Shown: in pieces, positions 48,929 through 60,366 of the stretch
Numbering within the stretch: the first letter of the stretch is position 1
How the letters are laid out: each line of letters starts with the position of its first letter
DNA from: DASPSM01 sp036008465
GTDB lineage: Bacteria > Planctomycetota > Planctomycetia > Planctomycetales > Planctomycetaceae
Reading direction: 5' to 3'
DNA length: 64,000 bases
NCBI GenBank assembly: GCA_036008465.1
Contig: DASYNP010000091.1
Span: forward strand, 96,736-160,735
The notes under the pieces: generated by a model
Told to the model about the DNA's origin: nothing
The model's database searches: none
Seen by the model: the letters and a program-made list of their open reading frames with translations, nothing else
Made by a program: the position numbers and the translations under genes

Positions 48929-50566
48929 TTGGCCCGCAACCACTCAAGGACGAATCGCTTGGTCCAATCGCTTCCCGACGGCGGGGCGCGCCTCTTGGTC
49001 CGCCAACGGGCAGCAGCCGCGCCGCCACTGATCGCGCGAACGCTGCTGCTGGCTGCGATGATCGCGACCTCCGCCGGCGCCACCGAGCCGTCTACCGTCG
49101 GCCCCGCGGCTCGAAACGCATCGCCCAAGCACCTCGAGGCCGTTCAGACGGAATTACGAACGCTGCAAAAACAGCATTCGGCCCGGCTCGACGTCTTTGC
49201 ACAGGATTTCGCCGATTTGGGGCTCACGCAGGACGCCCAAAATTGCCGCGAATTGGGCGCCCCCTTTTCAACCGCCCTGTTTCACGTGCAAAAGCCTCCC
49301 AAGGAGAAGCGGAAGGAAATTCCACAATCGCTCCCAGAGAAAGAGCGCGACCTGCGCGTGAGCTTCCGCGATGTGCAATCGAAATACGCGACCGAGCTGT
49401 ACCGGCTCTCGAAGAAGGCCCTGAGTGCAGGATACCCGAGCTTTGCGTACGCATTGGTTCAGGAGGTCGTCCGGCAAGACTCAGATCATCCGGGCGCCCG
49501 GCGAGTCCTCGGCTACAAGCTTCGCAACAAGGAATGGATGACGCCGTTTGCCGCCGAAAAGCTCGACAAGGGCTTTGTGTGGGACGACCGCTTCGGATGG
49601 CTGAGAAAGCAAGACGTCGACCGCTACCGGGCGGGCAAGCGCGTGTTCCTCGGCCGCTGGATGAGCGCCGACCAGGAAGCGGATATTCGTCACGATTTTC
49701 GCCACGCCTGGCAAGTGCGAACCGACCATTACCTCGTTCACACCAACGTGAGTCTCGAACGGGGCGTCGAGATCGCCAAATCGCTCGAGCAGTTCCACGA
49801 CTTTTTTATGCAGACGTTTGCCGCGTTCTTCACGACGCCTGAGCAGATGGCCAAGCTGTTTCAGACTTCGGGGCCGAATTCCAACCTGCAGATCCGCCGC
49901 GATCCCTACGACGTCGATTACTTCCGCACGCGGCGGGAGTACGCCGATCGGCTCCGCAAAACGATCGCTCAAATCGACATGACGAACGGAGTGTACTTGA
50001 CGGGCGACCGGGTGGCTTACTTCTTTTTCAACCCCGACCAGCACGAGCAGGACACGCTGTTCCACGAAGCCACGCATCAGTTGTTCTACGAGAATTTGCA
50101 CTCCAAGCGGACGGTCGCCCTGGAAGCAAATTTCTGGATTGTCGAAGGAATCGCCTGCTACATGGAGTCGTACAAGGTCGAAAACGGCCAGTATTCGGTC
50201 GGCGATCCGCACCACATCCGCATTCAAAATGCCCGCGAGCGCTGTGTTCTGGATAACTATTACTTGCCGCTGGAAAAGTTTGCCGCGATGGGCATGAAAG
50301 AGTTTCAAGAGAGCCCGCAGATCCGCAAGAACTACAGCCAGGCGGCGGGGCTGGCCCACTTCTTCATGCAGTACGAAGGGGGCCGCTATCGCGACGCGCT
50401 GATCGAACACCTCGCAGAGATTTATCACACGACAGGCCGCGAGCGCGCCTTGGTGAGGGGTCTCGACGACCTGACTGGCGTGTCCTATGCGGATCTCGAC
50501 CGGCAGTACGTCGCGTACATGCACTCTCTGCCAGCCGGGCTCAGTCAGGCCCGCGCCGGGCGTTGA
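48929..50566 (+). CDS. Exported DUF1570 protein with HExxH zinc protease motif
   Basis: A 545-residue protein. The hydrophobic stretch LIARTLLLAAMIATSAGA, ending near residue 51, is a likely signal peptide. The DUF1570 domain is in the C-terminal half, with the zinc site FHEATHQLFYE (His379, Glu380, His383) and a downstream Glu in FWIVEGIACYMES, so it is a gluzincin-type metallopeptidase candidate. The middle (about 180-330) includes RTDHYLVHTNVSLERG, typical of the family. The TTG start at 48929 is uncertain; later TTG codons (48959, 48995) are alternatives that still keep the signal. Its 3' end overlaps the convergent ribD by 26 bases. Substrate unknown. Confidence 0.82.
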   Translation: MARNHSRTNRLVQSLPDGGARLLVRQRAAAAPPLIARTLLLAAMIATSAGATEPSTVGPAARNASPKHLEAVQTELRTLQKQHSARLDVFAQDFADLGLTQDAQNCRELGAPFSTALFHVQKPPKEKRKEIPQSLPEKERDLRVSFRDVQSKYATELYRLSKKALSAGYPSFAYALVQEVVRQDSDHPGARRVLGYKLRNKEWMTPFAAEKLDKGFVWDDRFGWLRKQDVDRYRAGKRVFLGRWMSADQEADIRHDFRHAWQVRTDHYLVHTNVSLERGVEIAKSLEQFHDFFMQTFAAFFTTPEQMAKLFQTSGPNSNLQIRRDPYDVDYFRTRREYADRLRKTIAQIDMTNGVYLTGDRVAYFFFNPDQHEQDTLFHEATHQLFYENLHSKRTVALEANFWIVEGIACYMESYKVENGQYSVGDPHHIRIQNARERCVLDNYYLPLEKFAAMGMKEFQESPQIRKNYSQAAGLAHFFMQYEGGRYRDALIEHLAEIYHTTGRERALVRGLDDLTGVSYADLDRQYVAYMHSLPAGLSQARAGR

Positions 50567-51680
50567 TGTAGACGTCGCCGCCCAGGCGTTCCACGGCGAC
50601 GGTCCGCAACTCGCTGGCTAACTCCACCCGTTCGAGGCCGGCTCCTGCTATGGCCGCCGGCGACTTGTCGCCGCCCAGAATTTTGGGCGCGATAAACACG
50701 TGAAATTCGTCGATCTGTCGGCTGTCGAAGAACGAGCCCAGCACCTGGGCTCCACCTTCCACCAGCACATTGGTGAATTCGCGCCGACCGAATTCTTTCA
50801 GGAGCGAAGCCACGTCGATTCCTGATTCAGTTCGGTCCGCACTGGCGACCTCCGGTTTGCCCGGAAGCGCCAAAACTTCGACGCCCTGCTCTTGGAGTCG
50901 ACGCACATTTTCAGCGGGAGCCGTCTCAGAACACGCAACGAGGAGCGGCGCCTCTCGAACCGTGCGCACCAACTGCGAATCGACCGCAAGAGCCGCCTTG
51001 GAATCGAGCACGACTCGCACGGCAGTCCGCGGGCCGGGCGGTCGGGCGGTGAGCAAGGGATCATCGAGGGCCGCCGTCCGCGAGCCGACGAGGATCGCAT
51101 CCATCCGCCCGCGCAGCCGATGAACCAGCTCGCGGCTGGTCTCATTGGAAATCCAGCGCGAGTCCCCGGTCGGCGTGGCGATTTTCCCATCGAGGCTCAT
51201 CGCCCACTTGGCGTGCACCCACGGCTCGCGACGCAGCACCAACTTTCGGAACGGGGCCGTCAATTCGCGGGCCTCGTCCGCCAGCAGCCCTTCGTCGACT
51301 TCCACTCCGGCCGCGCGGAGTGTGGCGATCCCCTTGCCGTCGACTGCGGGAAAAGGATCGCGACAGGCGGCCACGATCTTGCGGATGCCGGCGCGGAGGA
51401 TGGCTTCGGCGCAAGAGCCGGTTTTTCCCTGATGGCAACAAGGTTCGAGCGTGAGAAACAGAGTTGCGTCGGACGCCCGGGAGTCTGCGCCGGCAATCGC
51501 CTCGATCTCAGCGTGCGGTCCGCCAAACCGCTGGTGCCAGCCCTCCGCGATCAAATTGAGCGAATCGTCGACGAGGACCGCCCCGACGGCGGGATTGGGC
51601 TCGACACTCCCGATCCCGCGAGCGGCCAGCTCGAGCGCCCGGCGCATCACCGCGGCTGCGTCGGCAAACCGCCCCGGCAT
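50541..51680 (-). CDS. ribD: Bifunctional riboflavin deaminase/reductase RibD
   Basis: RibD carries out the second and third steps of riboflavin synthesis: deamination of the pyrimidine ring and NADPH-dependent reduction of the ribosyl side chain. The 379-residue protein has the deaminase domain first (GGPHAEIEAI with His56 and Glu58; PCCHQGKTGSC with zinc Cys81 and Cys90) and then the reductase domain (WVHAKWAMSLDGKIATPTGDSRWISN, DAILVGSRTAALDDPLLTAR, NVLVEGGAQVLGSFF). Start chosen at ATG 51680, because AGGAG lies nine bases ahead and overlaps the stop of the upstream SEC-C gene, so the two are coupled. Other riboflavin genes are not in the window. Confidence 0.95.
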   Translation of the reverse strand: MPGRFADAAAVMRRALELAARGIGSVEPNPAVGAVLVDDSLNLIAEGWHQRFGGPHAEIEAIAGADSRASDATLFLTLEPCCHQGKTGSCAEAILRAGIRKIVAACRDPFPAVDGKGIATLRAAGVEVDEGLLADEARELTAPFRKLVLRREPWVHAKWAMSLDGKIATPTGDSRWISNETSRELVHRLRGRMDAILVGSRTAALDDPLLTARPPGPRTAVRVVLDSKAALAVDSQLVRTVREAPLLVACSETAPAENVRRLQEQGVEVLALPGKPEVASADRTESGIDVASLLKEFGRREFTNVLVEGGAQVLGSFFDSRQIDEFHVFIAPKILGGDKSPAAIAGAGLERVELASELRTVAVERLGGDVYINARRGPD

Positions 51681-51685
51681 GGCGG

Positions 51686-53854
51686 TCACTCCTGTCCGGG
51701 AAGCCAGATCTTTTTGGAGCCGGATGCCGGGCCGGGACCGGTCGATCCCGACGGCGTCCACAATCCGCCGGCTGCCGGCGAAGGCACCGCTCCGCTGCCG
51801 ACGAGCAACTCGGCCGATCTGAGCCAACTCAATTTGTCACCATTCTCGGCCACGAATTGCTCGAGCACTCGGGCGACTTCCGGCACTTTGGGTGCGTAGT
51901 ACTCGCTCAACGTTCGGTAAAGGTTCGGGACCTCGGGATCGTCAGGGTCCTCGGCTCGCAGCAGAAACTCCGTCAGCGTCCATTTACAGAGCCGCTCGAA
52001 ATTCTGAGGAGATCGGGTCGCATGCTCGCGCCCCTTTTGGGCCCAGGCAATCGCGTCCGCGTCGCGCTCTTCCTGATGGGCGATCTCCAAGAGGCCCTCG
52101 TAGACGCGATCGGCACCGACCTGCTCGAGACACTGCGGTCGGGCGACCAGCTCTTCCATCACTCGCGTCGCAAAACGCCGATGACCAATGACCGCGGCCC
52201 GACGATAGACATTCACCAGCTGCGCGTCGGAAAGCTCGGCGACCGGCAGCCGCTGCAGTTGCATCGGTGAAAGCGAACTGAGCGGTTCCGCCGCGGCCGG
52301 TGCCAGCGAATGAAGCGGCTCGAGTCCCAAGCGGGACATGATGGCGTCGAGATCGATAATTCCATTCAAGCGTTCTGAGAGAGCGTCGAGCACGTAGACC
52401 GCCGCCGTCAGTCGAACGCGGAATTGCGGATCGGCCGAAACGGAAACCGGGCTCTTGCCGTCGAGTGCCGCCTGCGGGGAATTGAACCAAATGTCGTCAA
52501 CCAGGTGCTTCCACCAATCTTCCTGGATCGCGCGCTGTTTCGATCCCGGGGCAGCACTGAACAGTTTCCTCTGAAAATAGGGGGCGATCTCGCGTGCAAT
52601 CGGCTCGACGTCGGTGGCGGCAAGCTCCTCTCGCACGGGCGGCTTTGTGATTTCGTCGGCAGCCAACTTTTCAAAGTTCGCGACACACTGCTCGAATTCC
52701 GCCGTCGCAAGCCCCGTCAACACGGCGATCGCTTCGAGGTCTCGAGCCGGCACCGCGTCAAACACGGTCAGCGTGGCCGCAATCGCCGGAAGATCGTTAA
52801 ACGCAATCGCTCCCGAATCAGATTCCTTGGGGGCCGCACGGTCGAGCACGATCCGCCTGCCGGCGATTGGCGGCGCGTCGGGGTGCGATTGCGGTTCCAC
52901 CGGCAGCGGGATGAAAAGCTCGTTTCCTTCCAGAAGACCCAAAAGCCGCGACGCCGATCGAACCGGGATGTCGATTTCAGTCGGCACGATCCGATCGGAG
53001 GCGTGCTTCAGATCGAACAAATGAGCGAAGGTCTCGCATTCGACTGCCCGCTCGAATTCCTGCGACACTTTTGCAGCTTTGTGGAATGCCTCGGCGGCGG
53101 CGGGTTCGTCCGCATCCCAGGCGCGGCACAGGGATGCGTTGCGCCAGAGTTCGGCGTTGTTGGGCTCTTGCTCGGCAATCTTGGCAAAGGTCCGCGCGGC
53201 GGGAGCAAAGCAGGCGATTTTGGCGAGCGCTGCCGCCTTGTTCGCCTCGGCCGCGTTGGGGCCGCCGGCGGGATAGGGACTCAGGTTTTGGACGCTGCGC
53301 AGCGGGTAGGCGGTTCGAGAATCGCCATCGAGCTTCAAGAGCGCGAGAAAGGTGTTTTCGCGAGATTTTTCGCCCATCAGGCGCATCGCGACGGTCAAGT
53401 ACTGCCGTGCAGCCATCATGAAGTGCGAACGCGTCATCGCATCGTAAATGGTCAGCGCCAGCAGTCCGACCTGCTCCGGAGCGCGCGTGAAGCATTTCTG
53501 AAAGGCCCGCAGAATGGTCGGCTGCGCCGCTCGATAGCCCTGGTTGAGCAAGAGCACCAGTGCCGCCCGCGCCACCACGTACGGATGGTCTGGGTGGTGC
53601 TTCAGCAAATGGTCGAGGCGCGATTGAGCTTCGTCGACTTGCCCCAGCGACAGCAGAATTTCCGCGTGAACGGTGCCGACCCACGGATTGTCGGGGTTCG
53701 ATTTTTCGATTTTTTCGATGGCCGCCAGGGCTTGTCGCGGTTGGTCGTTGGCCTGCAGGCGGTTGATCTTGGTCATCTCGTCGATGATCCCAGCGCAGCA
53801 AAATTTGAGCTTTTTGCCGCTGCCGCACGGACACAGATCATAGACGTCGACCAT
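51686..53854 (-). CDS. SEC-C zinc motif and TPR protein
   Basis: A 722-residue cytoplasmic protein. The first 20 residues contain the SEC-C motif CPCGSGKKLKFCC, the zinc-binding hook also found at the SecA C-terminus. The next 230 residues have TPR-like helical repeats (PRQALAAIEKIEKSNPDNPWVGTVHAEILLSLGQVDEAQSRLDHLLKHHPDHPYV). The rest is helical, with an alternating Ala/Leu-rich region and a poorly conserved tail. It probably acts as a scaffold or a translocation-related adaptor. Its stop overlaps the ribosome site of ribD, so the two form an operon although no link with riboflavin is known. GAGGA lies upstream of the start. Confidence 0.88.
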   Translation of the reverse strand: MVDVYDLCPCGSGKKLKFCCAGIIDEMTKINRLQANDQPRQALAAIEKIEKSNPDNPWVGTVHAEILLSLGQVDEAQSRLDHLLKHHPDHPYVVARAALVLLLNQGYRAAQPTILRAFQKCFTRAPEQVGLLALTIYDAMTRSHFMMAARQYLTVAMRLMGEKSRENTFLALLKLDGDSRTAYPLRSVQNLSPYPAGGPNAAEANKAAALAKIACFAPAARTFAKIAEQEPNNAELWRNASLCRAWDADEPAAAEAFHKAAKVSQEFERAVECETFAHLFDLKHASDRIVPTEIDIPVRSASRLLGLLEGNELFIPLPVEPQSHPDAPPIAGRRIVLDRAAPKESDSGAIAFNDLPAIAATLTVFDAVPARDLEAIAVLTGLATAEFEQCVANFEKLAADEITKPPVREELAATDVEPIAREIAPYFQRKLFSAAPGSKQRAIQEDWWKHLVDDIWFNSPQAALDGKSPVSVSADPQFRVRLTAAVYVLDALSERLNGIIDLDAIMSRLGLEPLHSLAPAAAEPLSSLSPMQLQRLPVAELSDAQLVNVYRRAAVIGHRRFATRVMEELVARPQCLEQVGADRVYEGLLEIAHQEERDADAIAWAQKGREHATRSPQNFERLCKWTLTEFLLRAEDPDDPEVPNLYRTLSEYYAPKVPEVARVLEQFVAENGDKLSWLRSAELLVGSGAVPSPAAGGLWTPSGSTGPGPASGSKKIWLPGQE

Positions 53855-53972
53855 TGCAGATGGTTCCTCGGCTCGCCGATTCCGGCAGCGAACGAATTGA
53901 AGCTTGGCCGCACTTTGTGTGCAGCCCCGCGCCTCCCGCGCTCTTTACGGACTCTTAACGGATGGTAGCGGA

Positions 53973-55496
53973 TCAGCAACCGCGAATCGACGGATCGCTA
54001 TCCGTTTTCACCAAGGCCCGACGATGGGCCGAGAACTGCGCAAGGCCCGGCTTGAGGGTGCCGTCGGGCCGCAGGAGCCCCGCGTGTGGGAATTCGTGTC
54101 GCACTCCGTCAGAAAGGTTCATCCAGAAGATTCCCACCACCGCTTGCTTCGCCATTAAAACGGGAAGCAGTCCGTCGATCCAATCGGCCTGTGCCGACTC
54201 GCTCCAGCCGGCCTTCCAACGTCCCTGCTCGATCTCGATCCCGACAGAAGCCAGCGGGTCGGCGGCCACCGGCTCGGAGGGGCACGCCAGCGTGACGTAG
54301 AGTGGAATGCCCAGCAAAGACCAAAGGTCGAGCAGCCGCGACAATTCGAGCAGGTCGCGGGGAGCCGAGCCGCGCGGCCGAAATCCGACCGCGATTTCCA
54401 GATCGACGGCCGACAGACCGATTCCCGCGCGCAGCAGGGCATCGACAAATTGCAGAGGAGCCAGGCGGTGCCCTCCGCGGGACTGATACTCTCCCCAGGG
54501 TTGGTCGACGCGGATCATCACCTGGACCTCATCGTCGACCTGACGCACCACCTCGAGCGCCCGCGCCACGAGCCAGAGGCGGCTTTCCTCAGACAGGTTG
54601 AACGCTCCGCCAGTGTTGGCGCAGGTACACACGTTCCAAACGCGAATGCGGCCCGCATAGCGCCCCACCGCCGTTTCGACGTAATCGCAAACGAGGCTTT
54701 GCAGGTTGGGGAGATCACTTCCCCACTGGCTGAGCCACGCCGGCATCCCCTCGTCGGAAAGATCGAGCAATGGTCCGCCGCAGATGAACAGTCGATTTGC
54801 GACGGCCCATTCGAGCTGCGCGTCCACCAGGTCCCATTGTGTCTCGCCCGTGGCCACCTCGACCGATTTCCACTCAACGGGGATAAACGCCGCGGCGAAC
54901 GAGTCGCGAAATGTGGGCGCTAATTCGTCATCCGGTCGAAATTGGCCCAACGAGCATCCGAGCGCTGCGGGTGGCAGGGGGGACCGCTTGCGTCGTGCGG
55001 CAAGCCTTTGGCTGGCATAGGCGCTCACCGCGATCTCAGCGGCCTCGAGGGCCCGCTCGAGAGATTGTCTTGAGAATTCCGCCATCCGGTCGGGTTGATG
55101 CTGGGCCGCCGCCGCTTCGCGGAATTTCCGATTTGCCTCTTGGTAGGGGGCTTGAAACTCTTCGGGGACGATCATCCCGCCGACTTCCCACGCCGAAATC
55201 TGATCGCGAAGCTGGGCGATTTTGCCGCGCGCCAATTCGAGCGGCAGCAGATACGGTTCTTCCCGCTCTGAGAGCGAGGCCGTCGAAATGATGGGGCGGC
55301 CGAACCCGTTCACCGGCCAGGCGATATGCAGCCGCCCGCTGTCATTCAGGGGGCGCCGACAAACGAGAAGATTGCCGGTCACCTCGATCTGAGTCGGGAA
55401 GACACGGCCGTCGGCGCCGCTGAGATAGCCGTCGAACACTTCCGGCCACGCGAGGATCAACTCGGGCGGATAGACCAAGAACCGCATCACCCCCAT
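53973..55496 (-). CDS. GH10-like glycoside hydrolase-fold protein missing its acid/base Glu
   Basis: A 507-residue protein whose C-terminal 300 residues fit the GH10 endo-xylanase barrel: QWDLVDAQLEWAVANRLFICGG, the strand IRVWNVCTCANTGG, AVDLEIAVGFRPRG, and WMNLSDGVRHEFPHAGLLRPDGTLKPGL. In GH10 enzymes the motif WDVVNE supplies the acid/base Glu; here WNVCTC (Trp287 to Cys292) has Thr and Cys at those positions. The nucleophile-type Glu is retained at Glu367. Hydrolysis by the classical mechanism is therefore unlikely. The N-terminal 190 residues are of unknown fold. Start at ATG 55496 (AAGGA ahead); 55487 is possible. No signal peptide. Sugar binding is inferred. Confidence 0.72.
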   Translation of the reverse strand: MGVMRFLVYPPELILAWPEVFDGYLSGADGRVFPTQIEVTGNLLVCRRPLNDSGRLHIAWPVNGFGRPIISTASLSEREEPYLLPLELARGKIAQLRDQISAWEVGGMIVPEEFQAPYQEANRKFREAAAAQHQPDRMAEFSRQSLERALEAAEIAVSAYASQRLAARRKRSPLPPAALGCSLGQFRPDDELAPTFRDSFAAAFIPVEWKSVEVATGETQWDLVDAQLEWAVANRLFICGGPLLDLSDEGMPAWLSQWGSDLPNLQSLVCDYVETAVGRYAGRIRVWNVCTCANTGGAFNLSEESRLWLVARALEVVRQVDDEVQVMIRVDQPWGEYQSRGGHRLAPLQFVDALLRAGIGLSAVDLEIAVGFRPRGSAPRDLLELSRLLDLWSLLGIPLYVTLACPSEPVAADPLASVGIEIEQGRWKAGWSESAQADWIDGLLPVLMAKQAVVGIFWMNLSDGVRHEFPHAGLLRPDGTLKPGLAQFSAHRRALVKTDSDPSIRGC

Positions 55497-55704
55497 TCTG
55501 GATCCTTGCTCAAGACGGCGATGTCCCAGTCTAAAGCACCGAAGGCCAAGTTTCGACACGATTTCCGTCGCACTTTAAGAGAGATGTTGCTGAAGCAATG
55601 TTGCAATCCGGGGTCGATCGTTGTCAGGGTTTTCCGGCGGCGATAAAGTGAGTCCGGTTGTCTGGTACGGAGGCGTCTGGTTTCGCTATCGGCGGGTAGG
55701 TGCA

Positions 55705-56595
55705 ATGTCTCTCTCGGCGCTCTTGGAAAGCTCGATTCCCGGGTGTCCCGTGCGACGGGGCAAGGTCCGCGACATTTACGACTTCGGCGACCGCTTGCTG
55801 TTCGTCGCGACCGATCGCATCAGTGCGTTCGATTGGGTTCTGCCCAATGGCATCCCCGACAAGGGGCGCGTGCTCACCCAGCTGAGCGAAATGTGGTTTT
55901 CCCGCCTCGACGTGCCCCACCACCTGCTGAGCATGGATCTCAGTGCCCTGCCCCTGCCGGCAGAGGTCGATCGCGACAGTCTCAATGGCCGCAGCATGGT
56001 CGTGAAAAAGACCGAGGTCGTGCCGATCGAATGCGTGGTTCGGGGCTATCTGTCTGGTTCCGGCTGGAAGGAGTATCAAAAGACTCGCTCGGTTTGCGGC
56101 GTTTCGCTCCCAGCCGGCCTGCGCGAGAGCGAACGACTGGCCGAACCGATTTTCACCCCCGCCACCAAGGAAGAGTCCGGCCACGACGTGAATATCTCGT
56201 TCGAGCGAATGTGCGAAATCATCGGCAAAGACACGGCCAGCCGCTTGAAGACCTTGAGCCTCGAGATCTACCGGCGGGGCGCGGAACATGCCCTGCAAAA
56301 GGGCATAATCATTGCCGATACGAAATTCGAGTTCGGTTCGATCGGCGGCCAATTGATCCTGATCGATGAAGTCCTCACTCCCGATAGCTCGCGGTTCTGG
56401 CCTGTCGATTCCTACGAACCCGGACGCTCACCCCCTTCATTCGACAAGCAGTTCGTCCGCGACTGGCTTGAAACCGCGGGCTGGGACAAAAACAGCCCTC
56501 CGCCGGCCCTTCCGCAAGAGGTGGTGAATCGCACCCGGGCAAAATACGTCGAAGCCTATACGCGGTTGAGCGGCAAAGAATTCGCGTTCCGCTGA
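55705..56595 (+). CDS. purC: Phosphoribosylaminoimidazole-succinocarboxamide synthase
   Basis: PurC joins CAIR and aspartate with ATP to form SAICAR in purine biosynthesis. The 296-residue protein contains RRGKVRDIYDFGDRLLFVATDRISAFDWVLPNGIPDKG, VVKKTEVVPIECVVRGYLSGSGWKEY, PIFTPATKEESGHDVNISFE, IADTKFEFG, and IDEVLTPDSSRFW, all family signatures. Length fits the longer yeast-type PurC. The ATG at 55705 has GGGTAGGTG ahead; the longer frame from 55621 has no domain features. It is divergent from the GH10-like gene, with 208 bases between them. Confidence 0.97.
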   Translation: MSLSALLESSIPGCPVRRGKVRDIYDFGDRLLFVATDRISAFDWVLPNGIPDKGRVLTQLSEMWFSRLDVPHHLLSMDLSALPLPAEVDRDSLNGRSMVVKKTEVVPIECVVRGYLSGSGWKEYQKTRSVCGVSLPAGLRESERLAEPIFTPATKEESGHDVNISFERMCEIIGKDTASRLKTLSLEIYRRGAEHALQKGIIIADTKFEFGSIGGQLILIDEVLTPDSSRFWPVDSYEPGRSPPSFDKQFVRDWLETAGWDKNSPPPALPQEVVNRTRAKYVEAYTRLSGKEFAFR

Positions 56596-56784
56596 GTAGG
56601 CGCGGTGGCCGGTGCCTCCACGGGTTTCTGCTCGTCCGCCCCTCGCACATTGCCCATTTTCGCCGGGATTTTGTGCTTGCCACAACGGAATTTATTTGCG
56701 ATCCGCTAACAAATTCCCCATAATAAGCCTGCATTTATTCAAAAATCGGTCCGCTCCCAAAGACCCGGAGAGCGAGGGCCTGTC

Positions 56785-58576
<1,792 letters not shown>

Positions 58577-58587
<11 letters not shown>

Positions 58588-59173
58588 GGATCCCCGAGTC
58601 GACGCCTACATCGCAAAATCGGCCGACTTCGCGAAGCCGATCCTTCGGCACGTGCGCAAGATCGTGCACGCGACTTGCCCCAACGTCGAAGAGACTCTGA
58701 AGTGGGGAGCCCCGTTCTTTGTCGACGGCGGCATTGTGGCGGGCATGGCCGCGTTCAAACAGCATTGCGGAATCGTCTTCTGGCATTACGAACCGGGGTC
58801 CTGGGCCGCAAGGAACGATCAGGGCCGGGGGGAGGTCGGCAAGCTCAAAAGTCTCGCCGACTTGCCTAGCGATGCCGTGCTGAAGAAGTGCATCAAGTAC
58901 GCGATGAAGCAAAACGCCGCCGGCGTCAAGAAATCCCGCACCAACACCAAGCCGAAGCCGACGCTTGCGGTCCCGGCCGATCTCACCGCGGCGCTCAAGG
59001 GCAATCCGAAAGCCCGCACCACATTCGAGAAATTCCCTCCCGGCAAGAGACGCGACTATCTCGAGTGGATTCTCGACGCCAAACAGCCGGAGACGCGCCA
59101 GCGCCGCATCGAAACAGCCGTTGAATGGCTTGCTGAGGGCAAGTCGCGCAACTGGAAGTACGAGAGCAAGTAG
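58577..59173 (+). CDS. YdeI/OmpD-associated family protein (DUF1801-like)
   Basis: A 198-residue cytoplasmic protein. The first 120 residues fit the DUF1801 fold (VDAYIAKSADFAKPILRHVRKIVHATCPNVEETLKWGAPFF and AAFKQHCGIVFWHYEPG); the C-terminal 80 residues fit the YdeI OmdA domain (VPADLTAALKGNPKARTTFEKFPPGKRRDYLEWILDAKQPETRQRRIETAVEWLAEGK). The family is widespread and has been linked to outer-membrane porin and peptide susceptibility, with no known activity. The start is a GTG inside the kinase 3' end (11-base overlap), so the two are co-expressed; a functional link is only inferred. Confidence 0.88.
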
Positions 59174-59314
59174 GCGCGGGCGCGCCAATTTGTGGCCTGC
59201 GGCTCGTTCCGACGTCCCTCGCACCGCTTTTGACTTGCGCGCGCCGCGCACCGTATAACCAAAGGAATGCGGGTTGAATCGGCGTGTCGCAGCAATCAAT
59301 CGGAGTCTTGAGGC

Positions 59315-60364
59315 ATGGGCCGGCGCGTAGCCTTGATCACCGGAGTGACCGGGCAGGATGGCGCGCTTCTGGCCGAGCTCTTGCTGTCGAAAGGTTATGC
59401 TGTCCACGGCATCAAGCGCCGCTCGTCGTCGTTCAATACGGCCCGGGTCGACCATCTGTATGTCGACCCGCACGAAGAAGACGGCCAGTTCTGGATGCAT
59501 TACGGAGACATGACCGACGCCACGAACCTGATCCGAATCATTCAGGAGACTCAGCCCGACGAGATTTACAACCTGGCCGCACAGAGTCACGTGCAGGTCA
59601 GCTTCGAAACGCCCGAATACACCGCCAACTCCGACGCGCTGGGCACGCTGCGTCTCTTGGAAGCCATTCGCATCCTCAAGATGGAGAACCGCGCGCGGTT
59701 CTACCAGGCGTCGAGCTCCGAGATGTACGGCGACGCGCCGCCACCTCAGGACGAGCACAGCCCCTTTCGCCCCCGCAGTCCTTATGCGGCGGCCAAGGTC
59801 TACGCGTACTGGATCACGGCGAATTATCGCGAGGCTTACGGCCTGCACGCCTCCAACGGCATCCTCTTTAATCACGAGGGGCCGACCCGCGGCGAAACGT
59901 TTGTGACGCGGAAGATCACGCGAGCCGTCGCCGCCATCGAAGCGGGCAGCCAAGAGACGGTTTACCTGGGGAACCTCGACGCCCGCCGCGATTGGGGGCA
60001 CGCGGGCGATTTCGTGGAAGGCATCTGGCGGATGCTCCAGCAGGAGCGGCCCGATGACTACGTGCTGGCGACGGGCGAGGCGCATACGGTTCGCGAGTTT
60101 GCCGAGCGGGCGTTTGCCGCGATCGGCATGACGATCGCCTGGCGCGGTTCGGGCGTCGATGAACAAGGGATCGACGGCCAGGGCACCTGCCGCGTGGCGG
60201 TCGACCCGCGCTACTTTCGCCCGACCGAGGTCACCGCGCTCGTGGGCAACCCGGCCAAGGCTCGCGAGCGCCTCGGGTGGAAACACACCGTCGGGTTTGA
60301 ACAGCTTGTGCGAGAAATGGTCCAGTCCGACCGCGACTTGCTTGCCAAACACGCGAAGCATTAA
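59315..60364 (+). CDS. gmd: GDP-mannose 4,6-dehydratase
   Basis: Gmd converts GDP-mannose to GDP-4-keto-6-deoxymannose, the first step to GDP-fucose and other 6-deoxyhexoses. The 349-residue protein has the NADP Rossmann motif TGVTGQDG at the N-terminus, GIKRRSSSFNTARVDHLY, NLAAQSHVQVSFETPEYTANSD, and the catalytic SSSEMYG with SPYAAAKVYA. It also has FNHEGPTRGETFVTRKIT and GNLDARRDWGHAGDFVEGIW, all family signatures. It is followed after two bases by fcl, forming the usual GDP-L-fucose operon. The sugar probably enters surface polysaccharide. The start codon is ATG. Confidence 0.97.
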   Translation: MGRRVALITGVTGQDGALLAELLLSKGYAVHGIKRRSSSFNTARVDHLYVDPHEEDGQFWMHYGDMTDATNLIRIIQETQPDEIYNLAAQSHVQVSFETPEYTANSDALGTLRLLEAIRILKMENRARFYQASSSEMYGDAPPPQDEHSPFRPRSPYAAAKVYAYWITANYREAYGLHASNGILFNHEGPTRGETFVTRKITRAVAAIEAGSQETVYLGNLDARRDWGHAGDFVEGIWRMLQQERPDDYVLATGEAHTVREFAERAFAAIGMTIAWRGSGVDEQGIDGQGTCRVAVDPRYFRPTEVTALVGNPAKARERLGWKHTVGFEQLVREMVQSDRDLLAKHAKH

Positions 60365-60366
60365 GA

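Noticed and set aside
52424..53968. A 514-codon plus-strand ORF opposite the SEC-C/TPR gene
   Set aside because: Shadow of a gene with a clear SEC-C motif and TPR pattern; the translation is Arg-rich and lacks family features.
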